Source of the DNA: Neocallimastix lanati (nom. inval.)
Lineage: Eukaryota > Neocallimastigomycota > Neocallimastigomycetes > Neocallimastigales > Neocallimastigaceae
Direction: 5' to 3'
Assembly (NCBI GenBank): GCA_016946835.1
Contig: JACVTC010000015.1
Coordinates: 436,501 to 500,500 of the forward strand
Length of the DNA stretch: 64,000 nucleotides
Part shown: in pieces, positions 1 through 18,612 of the stretch
Numbering within the stretch: the stretch's first letter is position 1
Layout of the letters: each line of letters starts with the position of its first letter
Notes under the pieces: model-generated
Database searches by the model: none
What the model was told of the DNA's origin: nothing
What the model saw: the letters and a program-made list of their open reading frames with translations, nothing else
Position numbers and translations under genes: made by a program

Positions 1-2
1 GT

Positions 3-171
3 TCAAATGGAAATGAAGCAATTGTAAAATATTTAGCTGAATTTGGAGCTTATATAAATAAAAAAAAATAATAATAATAATAATGATGATGGTTGGACTT
101 CATTATATGCTCCATATAAAAATGAAAAAAAAATATATATAGTAAAATATTTAGTGAGTATAAAACCATAA
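3..171 (+). pseudogene. ankyrin-repeat protein 3' end, frame-broken
   Basis: Positions 3-68 read as an ankyrin helix pair (GNEAIVKYLAEFGAYIN). A run of A at about 59-68 then shifts the frame: the next ankyrin-like stretch (NNNNDDGWTSLYAPYKNEK, then IVKYLV) is in another frame from 67 and stops at 169-171. Ankyrin repeats normally carry G-TPLH and a GA-(D)-IN turn; here TSLY replaces TPLH, so the copy is degenerate. Either a decayed or truncated gene or a homopolymer sequencing error explains the break. The 5' part lies outside the window. Confidence 0.5.
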
Positions 172-466
172 AATTATTTAATAAATTTCTAATGTTTATG
201 TACTACTCTAGTATATATTAGAATTACCATTAAAGTTATTTTCATCATGAAAAAATAGATAAAAAGGTTAATATAAATTACATTAATAAATTTATATTAC
301 CTTATAACTATAACTTATATTATTATTCTAAGTTTACAAAAAAACTTGTTACATTTAACATAATTAAAAATTTTAACATTAAAAAAAAAAAAAACAGTAT
401 TAAAGGAAAAAGTGACAGTCAAATAAAAATGATATTTCTCTCCCATTTATTTATATTTCAAAATCA

Positions 467-497
<31 letters not shown>

Positions 498-985
498 TAG
501 AGAAAGATAAGGAGTGGAAAACAATATTAATTATTATAATAGAGTATATAAATTTTATACATATATTTATATATATATTATTTTTTTTTTTTTTTTTGAA
601 ATTGATATAAAATATTGTCATGGCATGCTAATCCGTGTATACCCCCTGTGAAAGATTTTTTATGTTTACTTTAGATACATATTTTTTTATTATTATTATT
701 ATTATTACTTTTCTACACTAAATCCATTTAATTACTTCTGATAATTTTTTTTTTCTTTCTCTTCTCTGGAGGGTATAATAAATATTATGTTGGTAACAAC
801 AGCATTAAGCAATTGTATATCTACTCTGTTATTCATTGTAGAATCAAATTAAGGAATTCTTTAATCCTATATCCCAATCATTCTAATGGACTTAAAAGTG
901 TATTCTCTGTAACCTTTTTCTTTTATTATTAAAGATTTCAATATATTAACACTTAATCTATAACTTAATATTTAGTTATAAACTT
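172..985. other. A+T-rich intergenic DNA
   Basis: Poly(A), poly(T) and short ATT runs with no codon-like stretch. The short, less A+T-rich segment near 620-655 has no open frame or RNA fold I can recognise. Confidence 0.6.
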
Positions 986-1088
986 TAAAGGTTAAATATT
1001 TAATAATATCTTTTTATATTTATAGGTAATTTGGATATTATAATTATTATTATTTTTATTATTTTTATTATTATTATTATTTTTATTA

Positions 1089-1147
<59 letters not shown>

Positions 1148-1620
1148 TTACTCATGGTTTATATAAGGAATTTTCCTAATTTTGTTGATAATAACACATA
1201 GGATTTTATCATTAATTATACCATGATTATATCATGTGAATATATATATATGTGAATGATAATCATATATTATTTAATATTTTCATATTATTTATAGTCA
1301 AACATCATTTTAGTTTAATTATTAAGTATTATTAAAAGGTAAAATATTTAATAATATCTCTCTATTTTTATAGGTAATTTGGTTATTCTTATTATTTTAT
1401 TCATGATTTATTTAAGGAATTTTCTTTATTCTATTAATAATAAAATAATTATCCTATGTGTAATAACACCTAAGATAAATCTTTTATCATTAATTATGCC
1501 ATGATTATATCATGTAAATATAAATATATATATATATATGTAAATAATAATTATATATCATATAATATTTTCATATTATTTATAGTCCGACATCATTATA
1601 GTTTAAAGTTTGAAGGTAAA
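986..1620. repeat. tandem duplication, two diverged ~300-350 bp units
   Basis: Unit A (986-1331) and unit B (1332 to about 1620) share, in the same order, AATATTTAATAATATC, TTTATAGGTAATTTGG, a TCATG-TTTAT-AAGGAATTTTC block, a CATGATTATATCATGT block and a TTTATAGTC-ACATCATT block. Unit A is longer because of an (ATT)n expansion at about 1040-1145. No protein-coding frame is visible. Confidence 0.75.
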
Positions 1621-1744
1621 TTTTATTTTATTTTTTATTTTTTATTTTTTATTTTTTTTTTTTTTTTATTTTAAAAAAAATACTTAATAAAGGAATATTA
1701 AATTAAGAAACACAATAAAATTTATAGGGGTTAGTATTACATTT

Positions 1745-1753
1745 GTATATAAT
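1745..1753 (+). repeat. candidate target-site duplication, left copy
   Basis: GTATATAAT directly precedes the first base of the inverted-repeat element and recurs at 2090-2098 directly after its last base. The tract is A+T rich, so chance agreement is possible. Confidence 0.55.
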
Positions 1754-2089
1754 GGGAGAGTTGCATTTCCCCAAATTGCATTTCGCCAGGTTGCATTTCG
1801 TCAAGTGGCGTAGTATTAAAATGTTGCATTTCCCCAAGTTGCTTTTCGCCAGGTTGCATTTCGACAAGTAGAGTATTGATATAAATAAATGAATAAATAA
1901 ATAAATATTAATTCAAAATATATTTTTTTTAAAATTGTTTTTATGCGATATTAATAATATTTAATTTTATTTATTGATTTATTTATTTATTTAATAATTT
2001 TCAATTTGGCGAAATGCCACATTTTTTTAATACGCCACATGCTTTCAAAAAAATTGGCGAAATGCAATTTGGCGAAATGCCCCACACCC
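1754..2089. mobile_element. MITE-like foldback element with ~85-bp inverted ends
   Basis: The left end begins GGGAGAGTTGCATTTC and the right end, read in reverse complement, begins GGGTGTGGGGCATTTC. The arms stay alignable for about 85 bp and then meet in an inverted A+T core. Each arm is built from a 13-bp motif, TTGCATTTCGCCA and variants: six copies on the left, three on the right as TGGCGAAATGCAA. The element is flanked by GTATATAAT at 1745-1753 and 2090-2098, a candidate 9-bp target-site duplication. It has no coding capacity, so it would be non-autonomous. Superfamily is open; 8-9 bp duplications and GG-starting ends occur in MULE, hAT and Merlin-like groups. Confidence 0.75.
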
Positions 2090-2098
2090 GTATATAAT

Positions 2099-8488
<6,390 letters not shown>

Positions 8489-8733
8489 TTTATTTTTATA
8501 TTATTTTATTTTTATGTTATTTTATTTTTATGTTATTTTATTTTTATGTTATTTTATTTTTATGTTATTTTATTTTTATGTTATTTTATTTTTATGTTAT
8601 TTTATTTTTATGTTATTTTATTTTTATGTTATTTTATTTTTATGTTATTTTATTTTTATGTTATTTTATTTTTATGTTATTTTATTTTTATGTTATTTTA
8701 TTTTTATGTTATTTTATTTTTATGTTATTTTAA
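8489..8733. repeat. 16-bp minisatellite, about 15 copies
   Basis: Head-to-tail copies of TATTTTTATGTTATTT, nearly identical; the first copy has A in place of the G. Because 16 is not a multiple of 3, all three forward frames are open and give the same 16-residue hydrophobic repeat. This is a by-product of the repeat, not evidence of a gene. Confidence 0.9.
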
Positions 8734-9211
8734 TAAAAAAGAAAATGTATTTTTTATTTTTATTTTATCATATTATTAATATAAAAAAATTTTTTTTTCT
8801 AATATTTTCTTTATTTTCTCCTTTTTTTTTTTTTTTTTTTTTTTTGTTAATTTTTTTATTTTTTTTTTTTTATAAAATAATATTATTAATAATAATTAAT
8901 ATTAATAATAATAATTAATATTAATAATAATTAATATCTATAAAAATAATATTCATCATCACTAATATTAATAATAATAACTAATGAATTATAATTTAAT
9001 AATTTTAATTGAAATTAAAAAAAAAAAAAAGTATAAATAGTTAAATTTTTTTTTAAAAAATTTTTTTTTATCTATTTAATTATTTATTTGTTATTTCAAT
9101 ATTTATTTATATTTTATAAATAAAATTAAAAAAAAAAAAAAAAAAAATATTAATAAAGTAATAGAAATAATAAAAGTGTATTAATAAAAAAAAAAAAGAA
9201 AGAAAGAAAAA

Positions 9212-9976
9212 ATGAATCCAGTTCTTGAAAGTCTCTTTAAACATAAATCTATTCGTAAGTACAAGGATCAACCTCTTGAACAAGAAAAGTTAGATCTTAT
9301 TATTAAGGCTGCTCAAGCTGCTCCAAATTGGTGTAACGCTCAACACGTCAGTATTATTGCTGTTAAGGATCAAGCCATAAAGGATAAACTCTCTGTTTGG
9401 TGTAACAATCAACCTTACATTGCTTCCTGTCCTGTTTTCTTAGTTTTCTGTGCCGATTTCTATCGTACCTCTATTATTTTCGAAAAGAATGGAGACACAA
9501 AGAATACTGAGGAACTTGTTCAACAATTAGATAACCTTTTCGTTGGAGCTCATGAAGTTGGTATTGCTATGGAAAATGCTATAGTTGCTGCTGAATCTAT
9601 GGGTCTTGGTACTGTCTGTATTGGTTCCATTCGTCGTAACTGTCTTGATGTCGTAAAGGAACTTAACTTACCAAAGTATGTTATTCCAATGATTGGTTTA
9701 TGTGTTGGTTATCCAGATGACAACCCAGGACTTAAGCCAAGATTACCAGCTAAAGCCGTCTACTTCGAAGATCGTTATGATACTACTCACGTTAAGGAAG
9801 CCATTGATGAATTTGATGATCAATATAATAAATATCTCAGCTCTAGAGACTCCAATGAACGTGACAGTAACTGGAGTAAGAGTGTCTATTCTATCTATAC
9901 TCACTTAATTGGCTATTATGATGATGATTTCCCAATGTTAAAGCAACAAGGTTACTTCCCAGCTGAAAAGAAGTAA
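9212..9976 (+). CDS. NfsA/FRP-type nitroreductase (copy 1)
   Basis: Intronless gene of 254 residues. The family uses FMN and NAD(P)H to reduce nitro compounds, quinones or flavins, usually as a dimer. Visible signatures are SIRKYKDQPL near residue 14 (phosphate-binding Arg of the FMN site), AAQAAPNWCNAQHVSII at about 34-50, PVFLVFCADFYR at about 73-84, AMENAIVAAESMGLGTVCIG at about 121-140, and LPKYVIPMIGLCVGYPDDNPGLKPRLP near 155-180. The length matches the NfsA/FRP subgroup, which has a C-terminal extension of about 70 residues, rather than the shorter NfnB group. The ATG at 9212 follows a purine-rich leader. Frequent GTC, GCC and AAG codons contrast with the flanks. The nearest relatives I recognise are bacterial, so transfer is plausible but unproven. 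A paralogue lies 5.5 kb downstream. Confidence 0.88.
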   Translation: MNPVLESLFKHKSIRKYKDQPLEQEKLDLIIKAAQAAPNWCNAQHVSIIAVKDQAIKDKLSVWCNNQPYIASCPVFLVFCADFYRTSIIFEKNGDTKNTEELVQQLDNLFVGAHEVGIAMENAIVAAESMGLGTVCIGSIRRNCLDVVKELNLPKYVIPMIGLCVGYPDDNPGLKPRLPAKAVYFEDRYDTTHVKEAIDEFDDQYNKYLSSRDSNERDSNWSKSVYSIYTHLIGYYDDDFPMLKQQGYFPAEKK

Positions 9977-10775
9977 AATTTATTTTTAACAACAAAAGAA
10001 AAAAAAAATAAATAAATAAATAAGTATTAAAAAAAATAAGCACTTAAAATAATAAAAAAAAAAAAATAGAAAAAATAGAAATAGAAATAGAAATATTTAC
10101 GTATATATAAATTAAAGAGTAATATATGAAATATTTTATGGAAAAAAATAAATAAATAAATATTAGAAAAAATAAGCCCTTAATAATAAAATTATTTAAA
10201 TAATCAACAATAAATGAAATAAATATTTTTCAAAAGATTAATATTTAAGGAATTAAAACAATAATTTAAAATGAATTAAAGAAAAAGAGAAATAATTAAA
10301 AAAATAATAATAATAATTTATTTAAGATGATCAATATAAATTTATTTTATATAAAAAAAAAAAATACATGAAGATATATCTAAATAATATATAAAATGTC
10401 AATGCTTATAAAAAAAATAAAATATAATAAAAAATAAACACATTAAAATTAAAATTCCACTTTTGTTTTAATAAAGGATTTAATAGTATATAAGGTTTAA
10501 TTTTTTTTTTTTAATTGTATTTTTTTTTTTTTTAATTATTGTTTATTTTTAAATATTGCTAATTATGTTTGAAGAAATAGTTTTTTTGAAATTTTACTTT
10601 CTTTTTTTTTTTTTTTTTCAAATGATTTTTTTAAAATTACATAATGGTTAACTACTTAACTACTTTTATTTTAAAAACGAATAAAATTGAATTCTTTCTA
10701 TTTAAATAATTTACTATGTTTTTCCATGATTATATATAAAAAAAAATATATATTGTCATATCAAATTATTAATAT

Positions 10776-10818
<43 letters not shown>

Positions 10819-11170
10819 TAAAAGATTAGATTTTAATTTAAATTATTTTAAATTAATTTTATGAATTTTACCTTTTTTAAATTATTTACAAGGTAAGGAT
10901 TAGGATTATATTTTATTTGATTTATTAAATTAATAAACATAATAATATATTATTATTTATTAAATAATCCGTTATTTTTTTTTTTTTTTTTTTATACACA
11001 CACATATATATTTTCTTTTTTTATTTTTTAATATATTTAATAAAGTGTATTAGTAATTAAAAAAAAAAATAAAAAAAATAAAAATTATTTATTTATTTAT
11101 TATTTATTATTTATTATTTATGGTCTATTTTATCATTATTATTAATTCTATTCTTATAGAGTATTATTTA

Positions 11171-11209
<39 letters not shown>

Positions 11210-11699
11210 TATGTTTTCTTAAATAGCTATATATATATCACTCATCATTCCATTAATATAGTATTTTTCGTTTTTTAAAGTTATAGATAATTTATAATTT
11301 TTTTTTTTTGTAAAGAAAATAAATGATTAACCTTCTGTGATAAAAATAACGAAAAGTTATAATTTTTAAAGAATTTATTATTATAATTTTCTTTTTTTTT
11401 TTTTTCCTTTTTTTTATAGTTATTAAGGATATTCCAAGATCTTTTTTTTTTTTTTTTTTTTATTAATTTTGTTAAAAGAATTCTGCTAATCCAAAAATTA
11501 TGAATTAAATTTTATTTTCTATTTTTTCAAATAAAAAACATAACATATATACACTTATAATCGAATGAATAAATAAATAAAAGTTAAATATTTGAAAAAA
11601 GAATATATAAAAAATTGATTTGAAAAATATATTTTATATTTTTTATATTTACAATATTAAACTTGTTTATTATTTTTATTTTAATGATGAGGAAAAATA
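9977..11699. other. A+T-rich intergenic DNA between nitroreductases, left part
   Basis: Poly(A), poly(T), TAAATAAA and ATT tracts only. The 3' flank of the upstream nitroreductase has AATAAATAAATAA strings that could serve as poly(A) signals. No exon is recognisable. Confidence 0.6.
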
Positions 11700-11955
11700 A
11701 TAAATAATTAAATAATAAATAATGGAATAATAAATAATGGAATAATAAATAATAAATAATTAAATAAATAATAAATAATAAGTAATAAATAATAAAAAGA
11801 GTATTTATTAATAAATAATAAATAATAAATAATAAATAATAAATAATAAATAATAATAATAAATAATAAATGATAAATAATAATAATAATAAATAATAAA
11901 TGATAAATAATAATAAATAATAAATAATAAATAATAAATAATAAATAATAATAAT
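11700..11955. repeat. (AAATAAT)n array, dispersed family
   Basis: Imperfect array of the 7-bp unit AAATAAT with interruptions. It contains the marker strings AATGGAATAATAAATAAT and AAAAAGAGTATTTATTAA, which recur in the same order at about 18977-19015, so the two arrays are copies of one dispersed repeat. The minus-strand open frame across it is repeat-driven (YYLLFII units). Confidence 0.8.
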
Positions 11956-13617
11956 TTTTAATAATTAAATAAGAATCAAACATTAAAAAAATCAATAAAT
12001 GCGGATAAAATCCGATATATTACTAAATCATAAAACGAATAGCGGACTTTTTATTTATTTAATATAAATATAAATATTAATAAATAATTAAATAAATAAA
12101 AATAAATGTAAATATTAAATAAATAAATATTAATATTAAATAAATATAATTTTTATTTTTTATTCATTGGTAAAAATTTAATCAACGTGTAAAATTTATA
12201 AACGTTTTTTTATTTTCATATTTTCATATTTTCTTTTTTTTTTTTTTTTTTTTTTTGTTACTGTTACTGTTACATATCTAAATAATTTTATTTTATTTTT
12301 GTTATATAATTATTTAAGAATGAAGCTTTATTTTTATTTTTATTTTTATTTTAAACATTTTTAAGTATTAGGATATTTTATTTCTTTGGAATCTTAAAAA
12401 CTTTATTCTTATGGAATCTTTCCAATCTTTAATAATAATAAATAATAAATAAATAAATAATAAATAAAATAATAAATCTGAATAATAAATATAAATAATC
12501 AATGTCATTAATAATAATGAGAATAAAGATAATATTTAATGAATTGATTAATAATCAATCATCAATCATCAATCATTAATAATCAATAATCAATAATCAT
12601 AATTAATAATTAATAATTAATAATCATAATGAATAATGAATAATTAATAATCTAATAATCAATAATCAATAATCAGTATTCATAATTGATTGTAGTCAAT
12701 AATCCATATTAAATATTAAATATTAAATATTAAAAATAATAATATTAAATATTAAATATAAAAATATTAACTATTAACTATTAACTATTAACCATTAATT
12801 ATGATTACTGATTATTAGCTATTAACTATTAACCATTAATTATGATTATTAAATATTAACTATTAAAGATTAAATATTAATTATGATTATTAAATATTAA
12901 CTATTAAAATAATTGAATAATATGTTAAGGGAGTGATGTAATACAAAATGATGAGTAATCTATTAACAATTAATGAATAGCTTTAAAAAAGAAATTTTTT
13001 TTTTTTTTTTTTTAGTAATTTTAATTTCTAATTTTTTATTTCTATTTTAGATTTGTAGAATAATCAACATATTATTTATTATATAATATAATGGTATTAT
13101 GAAATAGATAAATAATATTATTTATTATACTTTATTATATATATAATAATATTATTAAATATAAATTATTATTAATTATATATTATTATCATGAATATTA
13201 TGAATTTTATTATGAATATATGTATTATTATTATAATATTTTTGGATTATATATTATTATTAATAATTATTTATTATTTATTTAATATTAAATATTAAAT
13301 ATTAAATATTATTTATTTATTATTAATTGTTATTGAATGTTAAGATTATTAATTTATTAGTTATTATTAATAATTGTTTGTTATTTCATTGTTATTTATT
13401 TATTTATTTATTTTTTTTTTTTTTGGAAGATGATGATTAATTTTACAATTTTTTTTTTTTTAATATTTTTAATTTTTTTTTTTTAATAAATAATTTAATT
13501 TAATTTCATTTAATTTCATTTTCATTTTCATTTTCATTTAGTAGGATTTGTTGTATCCTAACCATTTATTTTGATTATTTTGATGATAATTTTGGTGAAA
13601 CAAACACATACACACAA

Positions 13618-13653
<36 letters not shown>

Positions 13654-15440
13654 CATTATTATTCATTAATATTATTAGTATTAATTTTATGGGTAAATTT
13701 TTTTATTTAATTTTTTTTTTTTTTTCTTTTTTTTTTGGTTTTGAGTTTTGGGGCATTTCTTTTTTTTTTTTTTTTTTATTTTTTTATTTTTACTTTTTTA
13801 TAAAGTAAATACAAAAAAAAAAAAGATAAAGAAAAAAATAAAATAAAGAAAAAAGTAATTTATCATATATATATAAAGAATTAAAAATTAAAAAAAAAAA
13901 TTTAAATAAATAAATTATTGTTATTTCAATTTTACTTTTATTTTTATTTTTTTTTTTTTATTAATAAAAATAATATTAAATAGAAATAAGTAAAGGGTTT
14001 TTTATACATTAATTAAATGTTGTCTGGAGTAATACTGAATCTTTATTAATGTAAAGAAATAAAAATAAAAAAAAATTAAAGAAATAAAAATTAAAAAAAA
14101 TTAAAAAAAAAAAATTTATTTGAATAAATATTTATTCCTGATTTTTCGTTTAATTTTTAAAATTTTTTTAATTTGTAACAAAAATAAACATCCATAAACA
14201 TGTTAAATATAAAAATTAAAAACGTTCATTATTAAATAGAGTTGAAAGTTTAACCAACGACAGCATTAGAACTTTATGTATCTTTAAAAAAAAAAAAAAA
14301 ATTCTATTTAAAATTTTAATATTTTAAATTTTTAATATTTTAAATTTTTAATATTTTATTCCTTTATAACAATTTTTCATTTTTCATTTTAAGTTATCTC
14401 GGTTCATTTATTTTTATTTTATTTTATTATATTTTATTTCCTTTTATTTTAATACTGTATTATACTTCTTTATATTATTATGTTTTAAAAAACAAAATAA
14501 AACAAAAAATAAATAATAATTAAGAAATAAAAAAGTTTTATTCTATAATCAGGTAAAATTATTATCAAATAAAATAAATAATGATTGATGTTAAATATAT
14601 TATTGTATTAATAATAACTTTGTATACTTTGTATATTAAAAATATTAAATATTAAATATTAAATATGAAATATGAAATATTAAATATAAATTAAACTATT
14701 AAATATTAAAATATTAAAATATTAAAATATTAAATAACATTATAATATTAAAATGTATAAAAGATTATATAAATATAATATGTATATAAAGATATACAAA
14801 GATATATAACAATAAAATATAAAATTAAAATTAAAAAAAGTTGTATATAACTTTGGGATGTAAATAAATGAAATACATTGTTAATATATAAATCAATTAA
14901 TAATGTACATATATTTAAATATAATTAAATATTATATTATTTTTTATGTATATAATAAATAATAAATTTTTACTATTGTCTATTTATTATGGATGGATTT
15001 AATATTATTCAATTATTTATCTAATTATTTATTTAATTATTTATCTAATTATTATATATTTATTTAATTATTATATATTTATTTGACTATATATTCATTT
15101 ATTTATTCAATTATTTATTCATTTATTTATTCATTTATTTATGTTCACCTAATTTAGTAATTCTCTATATAGGATATCTAAAAATTTTATTTATTAATAA
15201 TTGTAAATCTTGATTAATTATTAATAGGAGAAAATATTTTTTAAAAATTTGGGAAAAAAAAAATCTATTTAAACAAGAAAATTTTTCCTCTTCTTTTTCT
15301 ATTTTTTTTTTTTTTATTTATTATATATATATATTTAATTTAAATTTAAATAATAATTGATTTATAAATAATTATAATATAATTATTTAATTAATTATAA
15401 AAGAAAACTTTATATTTAATTTTAACTTTTATAGAAAAAA
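11956..15440. other. A+T-rich intergenic DNA between nitroreductases, right part
   Basis: Holds a small hairpin (CGGAT-AAA-ATCCG, about 12002-12014), degenerate AATCAATAATCA and TATTAACTATTAA repeats at 12540-12910, and many homopolymers. I see no exon. The segment just before 15441 is a plausible promoter and leader but has no motif I would name. Confidence 0.55.
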
Positions 15441-16211
15441 ATGAATCCAGTTCTTGAAAGCCTTTTCAAACATAGATCTATTCGTAAGTACAAGGATCAA
15501 CCACTTGAAGATGAAAAATTTAATCTTATTATAAAGGCTGCTCAAGCTGCTCCAAATTGGTGTAATGGTCAACATGTTAGTATTATTGCTGTAAAGAGCA
15601 AGGACCGTAAGGCTAAACTTGCTGAATTAAGTTTAAATCAACCATACGTTGCTTCCTGCTCTGTCTTTTTAGTCTTCTGTGCTGATTACTATCGTACTAT
15701 GTATGCTTTTGAAAAGAGTGGTCGTACTGAAGAAGAAAAGAATGATTACATTAAAAAGTTAGATAACCTTTTCGTTGGTTCTCACGATGTTGGTATTGCT
15801 ATGGAAAATGCTATTGTTGCTGCTGAATCTATGGGTCTTGGTACCGTTCCAATTGGTCTTATCAGAAAGTCTTCTCTTGCTGTTATTAAGGAATTAGAAT
15901 TACCAAAATACGTTATTCCATTAGTCGGTTTATGTGTCGGTTATCCAGATGATGAACCAAATATTAAGCCAAGATTACCATCAGCTTCCGTCTGTTTCGA
16001 AGAAACTTATGATGTTAACAAGAGTAAGGCTGGTGTTGATGAATTTGATGCTATGTTTAGAAAGTATCTTTCTACTAGAGATTCTAATAACCGTGATGAA
16101 GACTGGAGTAGTGGTCTTGCTGCTAAATACATGCAATTCAAGGACTTCTATGAAGATGAATATCAATTATTAGAACAACAAGGTTTCATTTCCATTGAAA
16201 AGAAGAATTAA
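15441..16211 (+). CDS. NfsA/FRP-type nitroreductase (copy 2)
   Basis: Intronless gene of 256 residues, tandem paralogue of the gene at 9212-9976 in the same orientation. The first 10 residues (MNPVLESLFK) are identical and the shared motifs recur: RSIRKYKDQPL, AAQAAPNWCNGQHVSII, VFLVFCADYYR, AMENAIVAAESMGLGTVPIG, YVIPLVGLCVGYPDD, KPRLP. The central substrate-facing stretch (about residues 51-110) and the C-terminal 55 residues differ most. In copy 1 that central stretch has extra Cys and Trp (SVWCNNQPY against LAELSLNQPY here), so the two enzymes may differ in substrate. The predicted role is FMN-dependent reduction of nitroaromatics or quinones. Both copies look intact. Confidence 0.88.
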   Translation: MNPVLESLFKHRSIRKYKDQPLEDEKFNLIIKAAQAAPNWCNGQHVSIIAVKSKDRKAKLAELSLNQPYVASCSVFLVFCADYYRTMYAFEKSGRTEEEKNDYIKKLDNLFVGSHDVGIAMENAIVAAESMGLGTVPIGLIRKSSLAVIKELELPKYVIPLVGLCVGYPDDEPNIKPRLPSASVCFEETYDVNKSKAGVDEFDAMFRKYLSTRDSNNRDEDWSSGLAAKYMQFKDFYEDEYQLLEQQGFISIEKKN

Positions 16212-17702
16212 ATAAAGAAGGAATAAAAATAGAAAAAATGATCATAGATAAAAATTAAATAGAGACCTTATATAATAAATATAAAGTATAAATAAATAAA
16301 AAAAAAAGAAAGAAAGAAAGAATAAAAAAAAAAAAAAAAAAAAATAGGGGAGAGACAAAGATAGAATGCCAAATTGCTAAATATAAATAAATATAAATAG
16401 CATAAGAAAGTATTTCATCATTTTTTTCTTCCTATTCTTTCTTTTTTTTTTTTTTTTTATTATTTTATTGTTCCTATTATTATTTGATGTAAATATCATC
16501 AATATCATAGTTATCATAGTTAGATTTTTTTTAGATATATGAAAAAGTTATAGTATATTATAAATATTTTTTATAAAAATATATATATTTTCAATCTCTT
16601 ATTTTTGATAATATTAGTAAATAAATAACTAAAGAAAGCAAATATTTATATTTTGTAAAAAAAAAGAAAAAAAATTTTTTTAGCAATGCAAAAAAAAAAA
16701 AAAAAATAAAAATAAAATATATAAATAAATAGAAGTAAATAAATAAAAAAAAAAAAAAAAAAATAGAGATTTTGAACATATTATCGATTAAATTATTGTG
16801 TGTACTTTTTTATTAAGAAAGTCTTATATTATTTTTTATTTTTTATTTTTCTTTTTGTTTATATTAATAATGATAGAGGTAGTTTATCGTTTAATTAACA
16901 TTACTTATATATAATTATAATATATTATTTTAAAAGTAAACTTGGATGTTAACTATAATGAAATATATATAATGATTTTGTTTGTTTTATAATGCTAGCT
17001 AGAAACATTCATTATTAATTAATATAATTAATAATTCTTTCTTTTTTTATTTGTTTATTCATATTTATTGTTTATTTTCTTATTATTATTACTATTTTTT
17101 TTTTTTATAATTTTTATATATATTTTATTTCATAAATATAAATAATATAAATATATATATTATATGATGGCAATATTTATAGCATATCATTGTTACTCTG
17201 ATAAAATTATTATCATTCATTTACTTTACTATTCATTCTTTTTCTTCTTCTTATTATTTTTATAAAGAATTATTAATTATCAATATTCTTAGTTGTTGTT
17301 TTTATAAATAAATATTTATTTTTACTCTATTTATTATTAAAATATTATTTATTACTATTACTATTAATTATTATTATTATTACTCTATTACTATTAATTA
17401 TCATTATTATTACTATTAATATTATTTATTATTATTTTTTTTTTAATGTGTGATTGTAGTTAAAAAATTAATTATAAATTAATATTAATGCTGATATATT
17501 TGTATGGATATCAATGCTAATTATTTGATATCTTTTATATCCTTCTTTTTAATTTTAATTATAACTTAATAAAAAATATTTTTTTTATATAAATGTATCA
17601 TTTGTACAAGTAATAAAACAATTTTTATTTATTGTAAAATATGTATAAAATAATAGTTTGTAGATAGAATTTTTTTTATTATTATTAGAAAACAAACGAG
17701 AA

Positions 17703-17753
<51 letters not shown>

Positions 17754-18138
17754 AACAACATATATATTTCCATTTTTATTTTATTTATATTTTTATTTTA
17801 TTTTTTATTATATTTTATTTTTTTCATTCTTTTCTTTATTATAATGTTTATTTTTTCTTGTAATAATATAATATTTATGATGAAATAAACGTTACAAAGT
17901 CTTAAGAATGGTATCTTTAAACAGTTTTTTTTTTTTAAAAAAAAAAAACTAAAAACTAAAAACTAAAAACTAAAAAATAAAATAAAATAAAAAAAAAAAA
18001 AAAAACAAAAATTTGATATAAAGTTGATATAATAAATTGATATAAAATTTTTTCTATAAATAATATTTATAGTTTTTTTAAAGAAAAATAATTATTTTTA
18101 TTCAAAGTTAGTTATTATTACATGATAAATTATTTCGA
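16212..18138. other. A+T-rich intergenic DNA
   Basis: Homopolymers, TA runs (17708-17748) and (ACTAAAA)n at about 17948-17980. No coding exon recognised on either strand. Confidence 0.55.
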
Positions 18139-18463
<325 letters not shown>

Positions 18464-18579
18464 GGATACTAATAGTAAAATAAGAATAATAAATATAATA
18501 ATGATAAAAAGTAAAATCTTTTAAGAGTTACATAATATATATATATATTTTATAATATACATGTAACATAAAATATTTG

Positions 18580-18612
18580 ATGTTGATTATATATTATATA
18601 TATAATCAACAT
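18580..18612. other. perfect 12-bp inverted repeat
   Basis: ATGTTGATTATA at 18580-18591 and its reverse complement TATAATCAACAT at 18601-18612, with a 9-base spacer. It lies at the edge of the heptanucleotide array. It could be a hairpin or chance in A+T-rich DNA; no protein association is implied. Confidence 0.5.

Noticed and set aside
8514-8918. Overlapping hydrophobic frames of 134, 67 and 77 codons
   Set aside because: All come from the 16-bp minisatellite followed by homopolymers; the protein is the same repeat in each frame.
13739-13756. GGGGCATTTC, as in the right end of the inverted-repeat element
   Set aside because: Only 10 bases match and no partner arm or 13-bp motif array is nearby; probably chance.
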